From Cichorium intybus (taxonomy: Eukaryota; Streptophyta; Magnoliopsida; Asterales; Asteraceae), in NCBI GenBank assembly GCA_023525715.1, contig CM042017.1, positions 80,222,857 through 80,286,856 of the forward strand: a stretch of DNA of 64,000 nucleotides. The letters are read 5' to 3'. Below, piece after piece: positions 33,355-43,405 of the stretch. Numbering within the stretch: position 1 is the stretch's first letter; the number at the start of each line of letters is the position of its first letter. The notes under the pieces are model-generated. The model did no database searches. It was not told the DNA's origin and saw nothing but the letters and a program-made list of their open reading frames with translations. The position numbers were made by a program, and so were the translations under genes.

Positions 33355-33760
33355 CACTACAAGAAACCTAGCCAATACCGGCGACGCCATTAGCGGCGAC
33401 AGCCGGTATTACCGGCGACACAGAGCACACGCGTCTGGTGTCGCCGGTAATACCGGCTGTCGCCGCTAATGGCGTCGCCGGTATTGCCAGGTTTGCGATC
33501 CGTGTGTTTCGCAATCTCAGCCACACGTGAATTAATGATCCAACGGTGGAAAAAGAAGCGGGAAGGCTTCCCTCCAAAACGTGTCGCCGCTAAAGATCTG
33601 CCGTCGCCGCTATTACCCTACCACGCGGATCGCCATCTGCACCGTCCAATGCCTTATGATCTAACGGACCAGGAGGTAAGCAGCTTTTTTAAGTGTCGTC
33701 GCTATTGCTATGTCGCCGCTAAAGACCTACTTGTCGCCGCTATTGCCTTGCGAACAGACA
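33355..33760. promoter_or_regulatory. 5' terminal repeat, subterminal repeats and 49 bp perfect hairpin of the CACTA element
   Basis: After the terminal CACTACAAG come clustered GCGGCGAC, GCCGCTA and CCGGTA motifs. 33373-33421 and 33438-33486 are perfect reverse complements of 49 bases around a 16 base loop. In En/Spm, short subterminal repeats bind the TNPA protein; the repeats here are in the same place. The block is CpG-rich in an otherwise AT-rich window, so it is a likely target of DNA methylation. Confidence 0.8.
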
Positions 33761-34188
33761 ACAAAACCAGTCGACTCCTCTCAGTCGGCTGTTACGCTTC
33801 ACAACTCCATTGCCGTTTTCTCTCGACCTCTCCGGCGACTGAACTCCATTTTCCGACCAAAGCCACCTCAAATCATCCCCCGGTGCACCCTTTCACTTCT
33901 AGCTCACTTCTACCGGCGATTTTCTTCGATTTACCGGCGATCTCGAGCTTTTCCGGCGTCACCTGTTTTTCCGACGATTTCACTATTTTTTCCGGCGATT
34001 CCCTCTCTTTTCTGGCGAAAGCTATCATTTATCAAGGTAATATTTTCGGTTATCAAGTTATAATGTGTTTTAAAGCGATTTTTACTAACTTTTTGTTTGT
34101 GTTAGGACCACCACCACCACCACCACCGGCGGCTGCTGCCGGAAAACCGACGAAAATTCCGGCCATCTTCACCAAAAACAGCCTCTAG
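33469..34188 (+). CDS. GC-rich open frame in the 5' part of the CACTA element, doubtful
   Basis: Open for 239 codons but with no recognised domain; composition is Ser/Pro/Phe-rich with a Pro7-Ala4 run. It overlaps the subterminal repeat block. A possible intron (AAGGTAATATT near 34039 to GTGTTAG near 34106) crosses it. It is more probably an untranslated first exon of the transposase transcript than a protein gene. Confidence 0.2.
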   Translation: MASPVLPGLRSVCFAISATRELMIQRWKKKREGFPPKRVAAKDLPSPLLPYHADRHLHRPMPYDLTDQEVSSFFKCRRYCYVAAKDLLVAAIALRTDNKTSRLLSVGCYASQLHCRFLSTSPATELHFPTKATSNHPPVHPFTSSSLLPAIFFDLPAISSFSGVTCFSDDFTIFSGDSLSFLAKAIIYQGNIFGYQVIMCFKAIFTNFLFVLGPPPPPPPAAAAGKPTKIPAIFTKNSL

Positions 34189-34960
34189 CTACCACCCAAA
34201 GTATGTGTTAATGATTTTTGCAATTTTGTTAAAGTCTTAATATGTTAAGTTCTTAATGTGTTAAGTTCTTGAAAAATGACTTATTATAAGCTCTTAATGG
34301 TTTATGAAAAAATGTTTAATGGTTTTGATTTGTTTTGGAAGTAATGGTGTTAAGTTCTTAATATGTTAAGAACTTAATTTTTAAGTGATTAATTATTAAG
34401 TGCTTAACATGGAAAATGATTTGGAATATATAATATGTTTGGAAAATGATTTGGAAATTCTAATATGTTTGGAAAATGATTTGGAAAATGTATAATGTGA
34501 TGGTGTTAAGTTCTTAATGTGTTAAGTACTTAATTTTTAAGTGTTTAATTATTAAGTGCTTAATTTGAAAAATGATTTGGAAAATATAATATGTTTGGAA
34601 ATGTTTTTGATAAGTGCTTAATTTTTAAGAACTTAATGCTTATGTTAAAAACTTAATTGTTAAATACTTAATTATTAATTATTTGATTTGTTATAAATGT
34701 AACGTTTAGATCGTTTTAAATATAACGTTTAAATCGTAATTTTAAAAAATATAATGTTTAAATTGTAAATTATAAAAAATATAATGTTTAAATCTTAAAA
34801 TTAATTATTAAATACTTACTTAATTATATAGATTTTTTAAATCATTTTAAATATAACGTATAAATCGCAACTTATAAAAAATAAAGTTATACGTTAATGT
34901 AACGTTTTAATAAAATTATTTAAATCGTAAACACAAAACAAAAACATAAATTTATTTAAT
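34189..34960. other. AT-rich spacer of the CACTA element with TTAAGTTCTTAATGTG-type repeats
   Basis: No gene seen. Short phrases recur in loose tandem: TTAAGTTCTTAATGTGTT, GATTTGGAAAATATAATATG and ATAACGTTTAAATCGT. Low-complexity DNA between the leader and the telomere-like block. Confidence 0.6.
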
Positions 34961-35845
34961 CCTAAACCCTAAACCCTAAACCTTAAACATAAACTTATTT
35001 AAACCATAAAACTTAAACTCTAAACACTAACCCCTAAACCCTAAACCCTAACCCCTAACCCCTAAACCCTAAACACTAAACCCTAAACACAAACTTATTT
35101 AAACCATAAAACTTAAACCCTAAACCCTAAACGCTAAACGCTAAACCCTAAACCCTAAACCCTAAACCCTAAACCCTAACCCCTAACCCCTAAACACAAA
35201 CTTATTTAAACCATAAAACTTAAACCCTAAACCCTAAACGCTAAACCTTAAACCCTAAACCCTATACCCTAAACCCTAAACCCTAAACCCTAAACACAAA
35301 CTTATTAAACCATAAAACTTAAACTATAAACCCTAACCCCTAAACCCTAAACCCTAAACCCTAAACCCTAAACCTTAACCCCTAACCCATAACCCCTAAA
35401 CCCTAAACACAAACTTATTAAACCATAAAACTTAAACCTTAAACCCTAAACCCTAAACGCTAAACCCTAAACCCTAAACCCTAAACCCTAAACACAAACT
35501 TATTAAACCGTAAACTTAAACTCTAAACCCTAACCCCTAAACCCTAAACCCTAAACTCTAAACCCTAAACCCTAACCCCTAACCCCTAACCCCTAACCCC
35601 TAACCCCTAACCCCTAAACCCTAAACACAAACTTATTAAACCATAAAACTTAAACTCTAAACCCTAAACCCTAAACCCTAAACCTTAACCCCTAACCCCA
35701 AAACCCTAAACCCTAAACCCTAAACACAAACTTATTTAAACCATACAACTTAAACCCTAAACCCTAAACCATAAACGCTAAACCCTAAACCCTAAACCCT
35801 AAACCCTAAACCCTAACCCCTAACCCCTAAACCCTAAACCCTAAA
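34961..35845. repeat. Interstitial telomere-like repeat block, (CCCTAAA)n, about 885 bp
   Basis: Dominated by CCCTAAA and variants (CCCCTAA, CGCTAAA, CCTTAAA). A spacer phrase, ACACAAACTTATTTAAACC, recurs eight times at about 34987, 35086, 35191, 35291, 35404, 35490, 35625 and 35721, giving a higher-order unit of about 100-135 bp. It lies wholly inside the CACTA element, between its 5' spacer and the transposase gene, so it is not a chromosome end. Confidence 0.95.
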
Positions 35846-35985
35846 TCGTAAATGTTGTAGTGTTTAGGTACTCTGAAACGTAAACTATATGTTTACATTT
35901 CTTCGTTTCAATCATCAAAAGCTTAGAAATACCCGCTCGAAATTGATTTAGTAATTAATTTCGAGTTGTCCCTGTTTTGGGACTG

Positions 35986-36190
35986 CTTTTTGAATGCTTT
36001 ATCTCATCTAGGATATGAATGTGAATAACATGATTGTTTGTTTAAGAAAAATTTGGTTGTCATTTTCTCTTTGCTCCTCGGGTATATACTTACAAATATA
36101 CCTGGGAGCTAAGGGGAAATGCTGCCGAATTTTTTTTAAACAAACAGTCATGTAATACACATTCATATATGAGATAAAGTATTCAAAAAG
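35986..36190. repeat. Hairpin-forming inverted repeat upstream of the transposase gene
   Basis: The arm beginning CTTTTTGAATGCTTTATCTCAT at 35986 is mirrored by one ending in the reverse complement at 36190. The arms are about 95 bases, nearly perfect, and close through GCTCCTCGGGTATAT and its complement at the tip. It lies 170 bp upstream of the TNP2 start, in the promoter or 5' untranslated region. Confidence 0.85.
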
Positions 36191-36361
36191 TGGGTGTAGA
36201 AGCCTACCTTTGCAAATACTCTATCATCGTTGTCCGATTATCTATTCCCCTTCCGATGATAGTTTTTGAATTATCCTTTCAGCGATCTAATTGTATAACA
36301 TATTGTTTCCTATACAAATAATTTATCCTATTTAAACCCTAATAATTGTTCCAGTTGCATA

Positions 36362-39300
36362 ATGCCTATCGATAAAAGCTGGACTACTAATCCAAAACGT
36401 AAGTCACCTGAGTTCGAGCAAGGCCTCGAATCATTTGCCAAGATTTGCCAAGAACATGCCGATAGCAGAGGTTATGTCAGATGTGCGTGTCAAAGATGTC
36501 ATAACACTAAATTATTGCCTATGCATCTAATGAAACATCATATGCGGGTATTTGGGTTCTCTCTGTTATACAAGACGTGGTGCTATCACGGTGAAACTTC
36601 AGATGTGGATGATGTGGCACCAAGGAACGATACAGCTGTGGATGATGTGGCACCAAGGAACGATATGATTGATGTTATTGAAGACGTTATGGAGGAGGTG
36701 ATGGAAGAGGATAGCAGCATCGACGAAGGGAACTTGGATACAGAGAGTATTGGTGTTTGTGATGATTTTGAAGACCTATTAAAGGAAGTCCAATCAGAAT
36801 TATATCCTGGGTGTGCTAAGTTTTCTTCCCTAGACTTCTTAGCAAAGCTTATGCATATCAAGGTGAATCACAAATGGACTAATAGTTCATTTGATGAACT
36901 CCTTGAGTTGTTGCAATCTTCATATCCGGAAGGCAACAAGATCCCATCATCACATTATGTAGCAAAAAAGACACTAAAAAATAGGTTTGGGGTACGAGTC
37001 GATACACGTGTGCAGAAATGATTGTGCTCTGTTTTGGAAAGAATATAGCTCCTTGCAGAATTGTCCTGTCTGTAACGAGAGCCGGTGGATCAATGAAAAG
37101 ACAAAAGGTAAGAAGATAGCTCATAAGGTGTTACGTTACTTTCCTGTAACCCCCAGACTCCGACGTTTGTACTGTTCAAGGCACACAGCAAAAGATATGA
37201 TCTGGCACAGTATCAGACGATCAGAAGAAGGTACGGTGCGCCATCCTGTTGATGGGTCTTCGTGGAAAGAATTTGATCAAAACTACCCTAACTTCTCGAG
37301 GGAACCCCGGAATGTTCGCCTAGGGCTTGCAGCTGATGGTTTTAATCCATATGGCAACATGAGCTCAGTTCATAGCACGTGGCCGGTTATACTCACGACA
37401 TACAATTTGCCTCCATGGCTATGCATGAAAGAGACATCATTCATGTTATCCTTGTTGATTTCTGGCCCTAAATCACCTGGGAAGGACATGGATGTTTTTC
37501 TTAGGCCGTTGGTGGAAGAGCTCAAGCAGTTGTGGCAGACGGGGGTTCGTACTAAAGATGCAGCGACCAACACGTTCTTCACTATGAAGGCGGCATTGTT
37601 ATGGACGATAAACGACTATCCAGCTCGTAGTAGTTTATCAGGTTGGAGCGGACAAGGCTACAAAGCATGTCCGACTTGCAATGAAGACACTCCCTCCGTT
37701 AGTGTAACAAATAAAATCGTATATGTTGGTCATCGTCGATTCTTAGCTGCTAACCATCCTTTGAGAAAGAATCTGAACTTTAACGGGAAACAAGAGATGA
37801 GGCCCCCTCCGAGACAATTTAGTAATGCAAATATAAAAGCTCAACTAGATCGTCTATTGTTTCGTAAACCAGGCAAGCATTCTGATTTTGGATTAAAAGA
37901 ACCCGATAGGCAAGACTTCGAGTTGAATTGGTCCAAACGAAGCATATTTTTTGAACTCGAGTATTGGTCTTCTTTGCAGCTGAAGCACAACCTAGATGTA
38001 ATGCATTTTGAAAAAAATGTGTGCTGCAGTCTGTTGAGTACGCTTCTAATGAACGACAAGACTAAAGACACCTCTAATGCGCGGTCGGACTTGGAAAAGC
38101 TAAATATCCGGAGGCCGCAATGGTTGCGTAAGAGGGGTAAGAAGTTCTTCCGACCACAAGCAAAATACTCATTCACAAGTAAAGATCGAGAGCTTTTTTG
38201 TCAATTTGTTAAAGACATTAAACTGCCAGATGGGTTTGGATCCAATATCAGTAGTAAAGTGTCAGATAACAATAAAAACATTACGGCGTTGAAGTCTCAT
38301 GATTATCATATCATTATGCAATGTTTGATGCCTATTGGAGTACGGGGGTTTTTGAACAAAGATACCTATACACCGATAGTAGACCTTTGCATGTTTTTTA
38401 AGCAACTTTGCTCAAGAACACTGTTGGTGAAGGATATGAAGAAAGCCAAGAACGACGTTCTTACAGTCTTGTGCAAGTTAGAGTTGATTTACCCTCCAGC
38501 CTTTTTTGACATTATGATTCATTTAGTTTTGCATTTACCTGATGAAGCTCTTTGCGGAGGTCCAGTATATATGAGATGGATGTATCCGTTTGAAAGGTAT
38601 ATGAAAAAATTAAAGAACTATGTCAGAAATAAGGCAAGGCCAGAAGGTTGCATGGCTGAAGGTTATGTCGCTGAAGAAGCTCTAACATTTTGTTCAATGT
38701 ACCTTCGAGATGTCCAGACTCGATTTAATCGCCCTGACAGAAACGAAGATGCTGTTGTTGAAAAAACAAAGTTTTGGGGGTTTGAGTCTAAATGTCGCCC
38801 GACTAGCGCAAGGCGAAACAAACATCTTGATCCAATCGAAAAACAAAACATTGAATGGTTTGTACTAGACAACTATGCAGCAGTCAGAGAGTATATGAAG
38901 TAAGCGTTTCTATCTTTAACTTTTTATTATATGTTAACTATATATTTCCATCGTATCTTATTATATATTTTTCTCATCAATGTAGAGAATTCGAATCCGA
39001 ACATCCTGGAAATGATATTAAAACCAATTTTCCTAATTGGTTTCTTCAGAAGGTCTATTCGATATAAACAGAAAATTTCCCGGAATTCCACGAAGAGTTG
39101 TCAGCTCTTTCAATGGGTGTGGGAATAAATGCCTCTACTTACACTGCTTGCATAGTCAACAGTGTTAGGTTTATGGTACTTGATCGTGACGCACAACGAA
39201 GAACGCAAAACTCTGGGGTGCTAGTGGTCGGCGAGAACGGTGAAAAATATTATGGCCAATTAGAAGAAATTATTGAGGTGCAATATACGTATGAGTTTTC

Positions 39301-39790
39301 GACTGTATTATTTCGCTGCAAGTGGTTTGATACTCGAACAGAAAATAATATCACCAGTATCAACACAGAACGTGAAATATACAAAAATGAACAACTCATA
39401 TTTGCATCCCAAGCCAAACAAGTATTTTTTATCCGAGAACCTTCTCGAAGAAACCAAAACAATCATCCTTGGTGGGTCGTCGAGGAGGTCAACCATCGAA
39501 AAATTTGGGATGTTCACAACGGCGTCCCAAATGATGACATCGTCTTAGCCGAAAATGTCGACGTCGTTCATAACCCCTCCTCATCTAATTGTGGTATTGT
39601 AATCGATTTGAGTCAATACTTTCAAAACATTACTAATTATGATACCGGTGACGACTCTGATACTGAAGTTGATCCGCCAACGGTTACCGTCAATAGAGTG
39701 ATTGATTGCGAGTTTGATGATGCTGATACTGATTATGATACAGAGTCTGCTTATGACACTGAAGTATCCGAGGGTGAAGAAGATCATTAA
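36362..39790 (+). pseudogene. TNP2-type CACTA transposase, one intron, two lesions
   Basis: Cuts and rejoins the element's ends. The N-terminal part (36362 on, Met-Pro-Ile-Asp-Lys-Ser-Trp) matches the transposase-associated domain with a Cys-Ala-Cys-Gln-Arg-Cys block. An acidic linker with a tandem Asp-Asp-Val-Ala-Pro-Arg-Asn repeat follows. The frame slips at the A6 run at 36976-36981; the downstream frame (to 38899) holds the Transposase_21 core (Ala-Asp-Gly-Phe-Asn-Pro; Ser-Gly-Pro-Lys-Ser-Pro-Gly-Lys-Asp; Cys-Pro-Thr-Cys) and the DUF4218 region (Gly-Gly-Pro-Val-x-Met-Arg-Trp-Met-Tyr-Pro-Phe-Glu-Arg). A GTAAGC donor at 38900 and TAG acceptor at 38985 bound an 86 bp intron. A TAA at 39065-39067 interrupts the second exon, which then reads through a DUF4216 domain to 39790. 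Otherwise full length. Confidence 0.9.
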
Positions 39791-39853
39791 AACAATTGTA
39801 ATTTATTTATGTGTTAGGAGATGACATTGTTTTGGATGATGCTACTTTATATC

Positions 39854-41379
39854 ATGGCCGATGTGATGGGCCATGGTGGAGATGGGGCCGGGGATCCACC
39901 ACTTCCGCCTTGGAGAGGCCCGGGTCTACACGAGATGGATGGTAAGTGTTATTATAATTTTTTAATTTATTGTATTTATTCATTTATTATAACAATCGTG
40001 ACTAATATTTTTAAATTTATATTGCAGGTGTACCGGCTAGAAGAAAAACGAGAGGCAAAGCTAAAAATCTTGAACTGCAACGACAACGGGATAAGACAGG
40101 GCAAAAATTGACATTGGAGTTTGATAGAGCGACCACGTATACCCCGGTTGGTAGACCGTATGACCTCTTTGTTCGTGAGGTGGGGATATACATGTGGAAT
40201 AACATGCCCTTTGATCGAAAAGATTGGAAAAATGTTACCAAAGCCGAGAAGGATGCATTAGTACATCATCTCAAGGTAAATTATTTATATAACTTTATTT
40301 TTGTATGTTATTTATTTATTTATTTATTTTTACTTGACTAAGTTATTTTCAATTTGTAGAGGAGCTTCGATTTTGATGCGATTGAGGATGATTGCGAGCG
40401 TATGCATTTGAAGGGTGGTATTGATGCGGTGCTGATGAAGCGGTATAGGGACCGAAAAAGTGATGCAAAAACTAAGTTTGATGACGCAGGAGGATATAAT
40501 GATATAGAGAGGGCTAGAGCTCACCCCCCCAAGGGTATGCTTCTTTAAAATTGGAACAAAGCTATAGACTTTTTCTGCACACCAGAATATCGACGGCGAT
40601 CTGATGCTAACAAAGGAACTCGTCAAAAACAACAATACACCAACCGTGGGGGGACAAGCACATATAGCAACGCTTGTTTCAAATCGGTAATGCTTTGTAT
40701 ATATATTACCGCTTGTTTCAAATCGATAATGCTTTGTTTCAAATCTAATTTTTTATTGTTAAACAGGGTAGAAAGAGAATCGAACAATTCAAGAAGGCTC
40801 ACACCCGCAAAGATGGGACATGGGACAGTGACCTGGCTTATCAACAAAATGTAAGTGTTTATACAAAAAAAATTAGTTCAACATCATTATTATATTTAAT
40901 ATATGTAAAATGCTAACTTTTTATTTATTTATGTAAAATGCAGATTGAGTTGGAACGTGAGTTTGAGTTATTAAACGATCCTTCCCCGGAACACGCGAAG
41001 GAAGTTGGGGTATTTGAAAAGGTGTTGGGTTCTCGCCGTGGACATTACAAAGGGATTGACCGTAAACCTCCCGTGACTCCGACAATACCGCCTCATTTTG
41101 ATGTAGGCCAACCTTCCCAAGAAGCACCTACAAAGGTAAATATTAATTGTTAATTACTTCATTGTTAAATACTTAATTTGTTTTTAACTAATAATATACA
41201 TTTTTATTTTTTTTAAGGATGCGCTTGCACAGATGCTTGAGGATCCAAGACACAGAGATGCGTTGGCAGAATTTTTACGTACGTACACGCCACGGCACGG
41301 TGGTGGAACGAGCAAGGGTGCCGGGGATACCCAAAATGATGAAGGCGTTCAAGATGATCAAGACGACGACTTAGAGTAG
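39854..41379 (+). pseudogene. Second CACTA protein (Transposase_24, Ptta/En/Spm family), six exons, one nonsense codon
   Basis: ATG at 39854 (Met-Ala-Asp-Val-Met). Exons by GT-AG junctions and phase: 39854-39941, 40028-40275, 40360-40686, 40767-40850, 40944-41135, 41218-41379 (TAG). All joins keep frame, which strongly supports the model. The protein (about 330 codons) shows the Transposase_24 features Pro-Val-Gly-Arg-Pro-Tyr-Asp-Leu-Phe-Val-Arg-Glu-Val-Gly, Trp-Asn-Lys-Ala-Ile-Asp-Phe-Phe, Lys-Gly-Thr-Arg-Gln-Lys-Gln-Gln-Tyr and a Tyr-Ser-Asn-Ala-Cys-Phe-Lys-Ser exon end, with an acidic C-terminus. In En/Spm a second protein of this type binds subterminal repeats. The only lesion is TAA at 40546-40548 in exon 3. 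Intron 3 contains a short tandem copy of its own start. Confidence 0.88.
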
Positions 41380-41599
41380 TTTCTTATTTTTGTTGTGTGA
41401 CTATTTTAATTTGTGTAAATAAGATTATGTTTTAAATATTAGTATTTGTTTGGAATTGTTTATCTCGTATGTTGCTTCATTTATTACAATTTTGGTTTTA
41501 TATTAAAAATATAATAATATTAAAAATATTATTATATTAAAAATATTCATAATTCTAAAAAATATAATAATAATAATAATAATAATAATTAAAAAAAAT

Positions 41600-41876
41600 A
41601 ATTTAAAAAACCTTTAGCGGCGACACCGGTACGCTTTAGCGGCGACGCCATCTCCGGTGACACGTCATCACCGGAAACTGAGACTACCATTAGCGGCGAC
41701 ATCTTTACCGGCGACTCGCGTCTTCAGCGGCGACACATATTACCGGCGACGCTTTAGCGGCGATTTTTAAGCATTAGCGACAAACTATTTGCGGCGACGC
41801 ATTAGCGGCGACGTGTCGCCGGTAAAGGCATTAGCGGCGACAATTGTCGCCGGTAATAACCCCGATCCTTGTAGTG
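41600..41876. promoter_or_regulatory. 3' subterminal repeats and terminal repeat of the CACTA element
   Basis: At least seven TTAGCGGCGAC copies interspersed with TACCGGCGAC, ending in a short hairpin (GGCGACAATTGTCGCC) and the terminal CTTGTAGTG. Mirror of the 5' subterminal region. Confidence 0.9.
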
Positions 41877-42511
41877 TTACCCACCGCTCTCCTGGTCAGT
41901 CGAGTGTCGTTAGCCGAACGGGTTTGATAGAACCGCTAAGCCTCTTAAAAGTATAATGCTATAATTGAAAGTACTAGAACCTCAAACAAAACCCAATCTA
42001 GTTACTTTAGGATAAAAATGTGAATTGGTGCTAATCCATGGAATTGCACATTGCACTTTGTGGAACGTTGGTGGAGCGTGTGTGGTTTACCGGCACACCA
42101 ACCGGGGTCCGCAAAGAGTTGCAATGGGTTTCTCGATTTTGTCATTATTAACGGAGCGTGTGTGGTTAACCGGCACATTAATTAGAGATGGCAATCGACT
42201 TCGAGAGTACCAAGCTAATTTGCATGGTTATTCACACCCGGTTTGTGATCCTCGGCATCCCAGTCACAAACAGTGGGGCACATCCGAGACTAAACATGTC
42301 ATTGAACAGTTCAATGTGTCTCAACAGATCTAGGAATTTCATAAGATGAAATTGATAAGTGCATTATCTACCTTAATGACCATTATGTTGTGATTACGGC
42401 ATCCCTCTTCACACCATAGTTGGGGTATTTTGGGTCCTAGCCTTAATAAATAATATATTGGGTAATTATTTAAAAGGATAAATGAAACTAATAAAATCCT
42501 GGTTATTGTAG
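41877..42511 (+). other. Second part of the leader of element B
   Basis: Resumes after the CACTA element. Two copies of a 25 base motif (GGAG...GTGTGG...CCGGCACA) lie at 42073-42097 and 42153-42177. The end, GGTTATTGTAG at 42511, is an acceptor-like sequence directly before the gag ATG at 42512, as in the other copia copies of the window. Confidence 0.7.
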
Positions 42512-43405
42512 ATGTCTGAATCAAGTGTCTATTCTCCTCCCTCTCCTCCTTCACCCATTTCTGAGAGCATCAGAAAGCACCTGCTTAATATGGAAAGGCT
42601 GACTGGCCTTAACTGTAAGGAATGGCTTCGCAATTGGAGACTGGCTCTCGGCATTGCGGGCAAGCTTCATCTCACCGAGTATCCGATCCCGGTTCCACAG
42701 GAACAAGTCATCATAAATAGTTCTTATGATGAGGGTAACTTCTTAGTTGATGTATCCGAAGAAATTCGTGACCTCATGTTGTTGACCATTGATCCCGAAT
42801 TCTGCAAGGATTTTGAATCCTTAGGGCCATATGAGTTAATGCAATCGGTTGAGGAAACGTTCCGAAAACCGGTCGAAGAGGAACGAGCTAGGATCTTCAA
42901 AAGACTTGCAGAGTGTAAGTTAAAAGAAGGAAGTAGCATCGATTCGCATGTTCTTCAGATTGAAGCATACATAGGCGAATTGTACAAACTTGGTCATACC
43001 ATGAGTCAGGAGTCGAGTGTTAACACTCTACTCGCTTCACTGACTAGTAAGTACGATCTGTTCATTCAGACGTACAGAAAGGAATACCAGAAAAAGACCT
43101 TAATGGAAATGCGTCCACTGTTGACTTTATACGAGTCACTCTTGGACAGGCATAGCTCCATTGGTTCAGCTACTTCTGGATTAAGTCCAGTGGAAAGACG
43201 CAGCAAGAAACGATCCAGATCGTCTGGATATGTCTTAAGCTGGGAATCCACAGAATCGGATACAGTCGCGGAAAGATTGAAAGACGCTCCAAAGTCAAAA
43301 AAAATTTTGAAAGCTCAGGTATATCTAAAAACCTCAAAACTCCTGTTCCATAATTCCTTGATGCATAATGTGATAGTCACATTTTGGTTTGTATGCAGGG
43401 AATGA
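42512..43405 (+). CDS. gag protein of non-autonomous copia element B
   Basis: A 297-codon open frame starting directly after the leader (Met-Ser-Glu-Ser-Ser). A Pro/Ser-rich head is followed by Leu-Asn-Cys-Lys-Glu-Trp-Leu-Arg-Asn-Trp, the copia gag start block, then the helical capsid core with Glu-Glu-Arg-Ala-Arg-Ile-Phe and Leu-Leu-Ala-Ser-Leu. A Ser/Arg/Lys-rich tail with a nuclear-localisation-like Arg-Arg-Ser-Lys-Lys-Arg ends it. No CCHC zinc knuckle is present; the last 30 or so residues after 43315 look random, and the GTATATC there with GTATGCAG at 43393-43400 could be an intron. It is the only uninterrupted gag in the window, kept open while pol decayed, so it may be used (packaging) or the family may be young. 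Confidence 0.75.
   Translation: MSESSVYSPPSPPSPISESIRKHLLNMERLTGLNCKEWLRNWRLALGIAGKLHLTEYPIPVPQEQVIINSSYDEGNFLVDVSEEIRDLMLLTIDPEFCKDFESLGPYELMQSVEETFRKPVEEERARIFKRLAECKLKEGSSIDSHVLQIEAYIGELYKLGHTMSQESSVNTLLASLTSKYDLFIQTYRKEYQKKTLMEMRPLLTLYESLLDRHSSIGSATSGLSPVERRSKKRSRSSGYVLSWESTESDTVAERLKDAPKSKKILKAQVYLKTSKLLFHNSLMHNVIVTFWFVCRE

Larger units (their letters stand above)
33355..41876 (+). mobile_element. CACTA (En/Spm) DNA transposon, 8.5 kb, target duplication TTA
   Basis: Starts CACTACAAG at 33355 and ends CTTGTAGTG at 41876. The terminal repeats match for 9-10 bases and begin with the diagnostic CACTA. TTA occurs directly before and after (33352-33354, 41877-41879), the 3 bp duplication of this superfamily. 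Both subterminal regions carry many GCGGCGAC/TACCGGCGAC repeats. It encodes a TNP2-type transposase (36362-39790) and a second transposase-family protein (39854-41379), both plus strand. It is nested in copia element B, so it is younger than that insertion. Confidence 0.97.

Noticed and set aside
33469..34188. A new Pro/Ser-rich protein gene
   Set aside because: The frame overlaps subterminal repeats and a likely intron and has no domain; listed only as doubtful.
34961..35845. A chromosome end or subtelomere
   Set aside because: The repeats are degenerate and lie between the ends of a CACTA element with a clean target duplication, so they travelled with the element.
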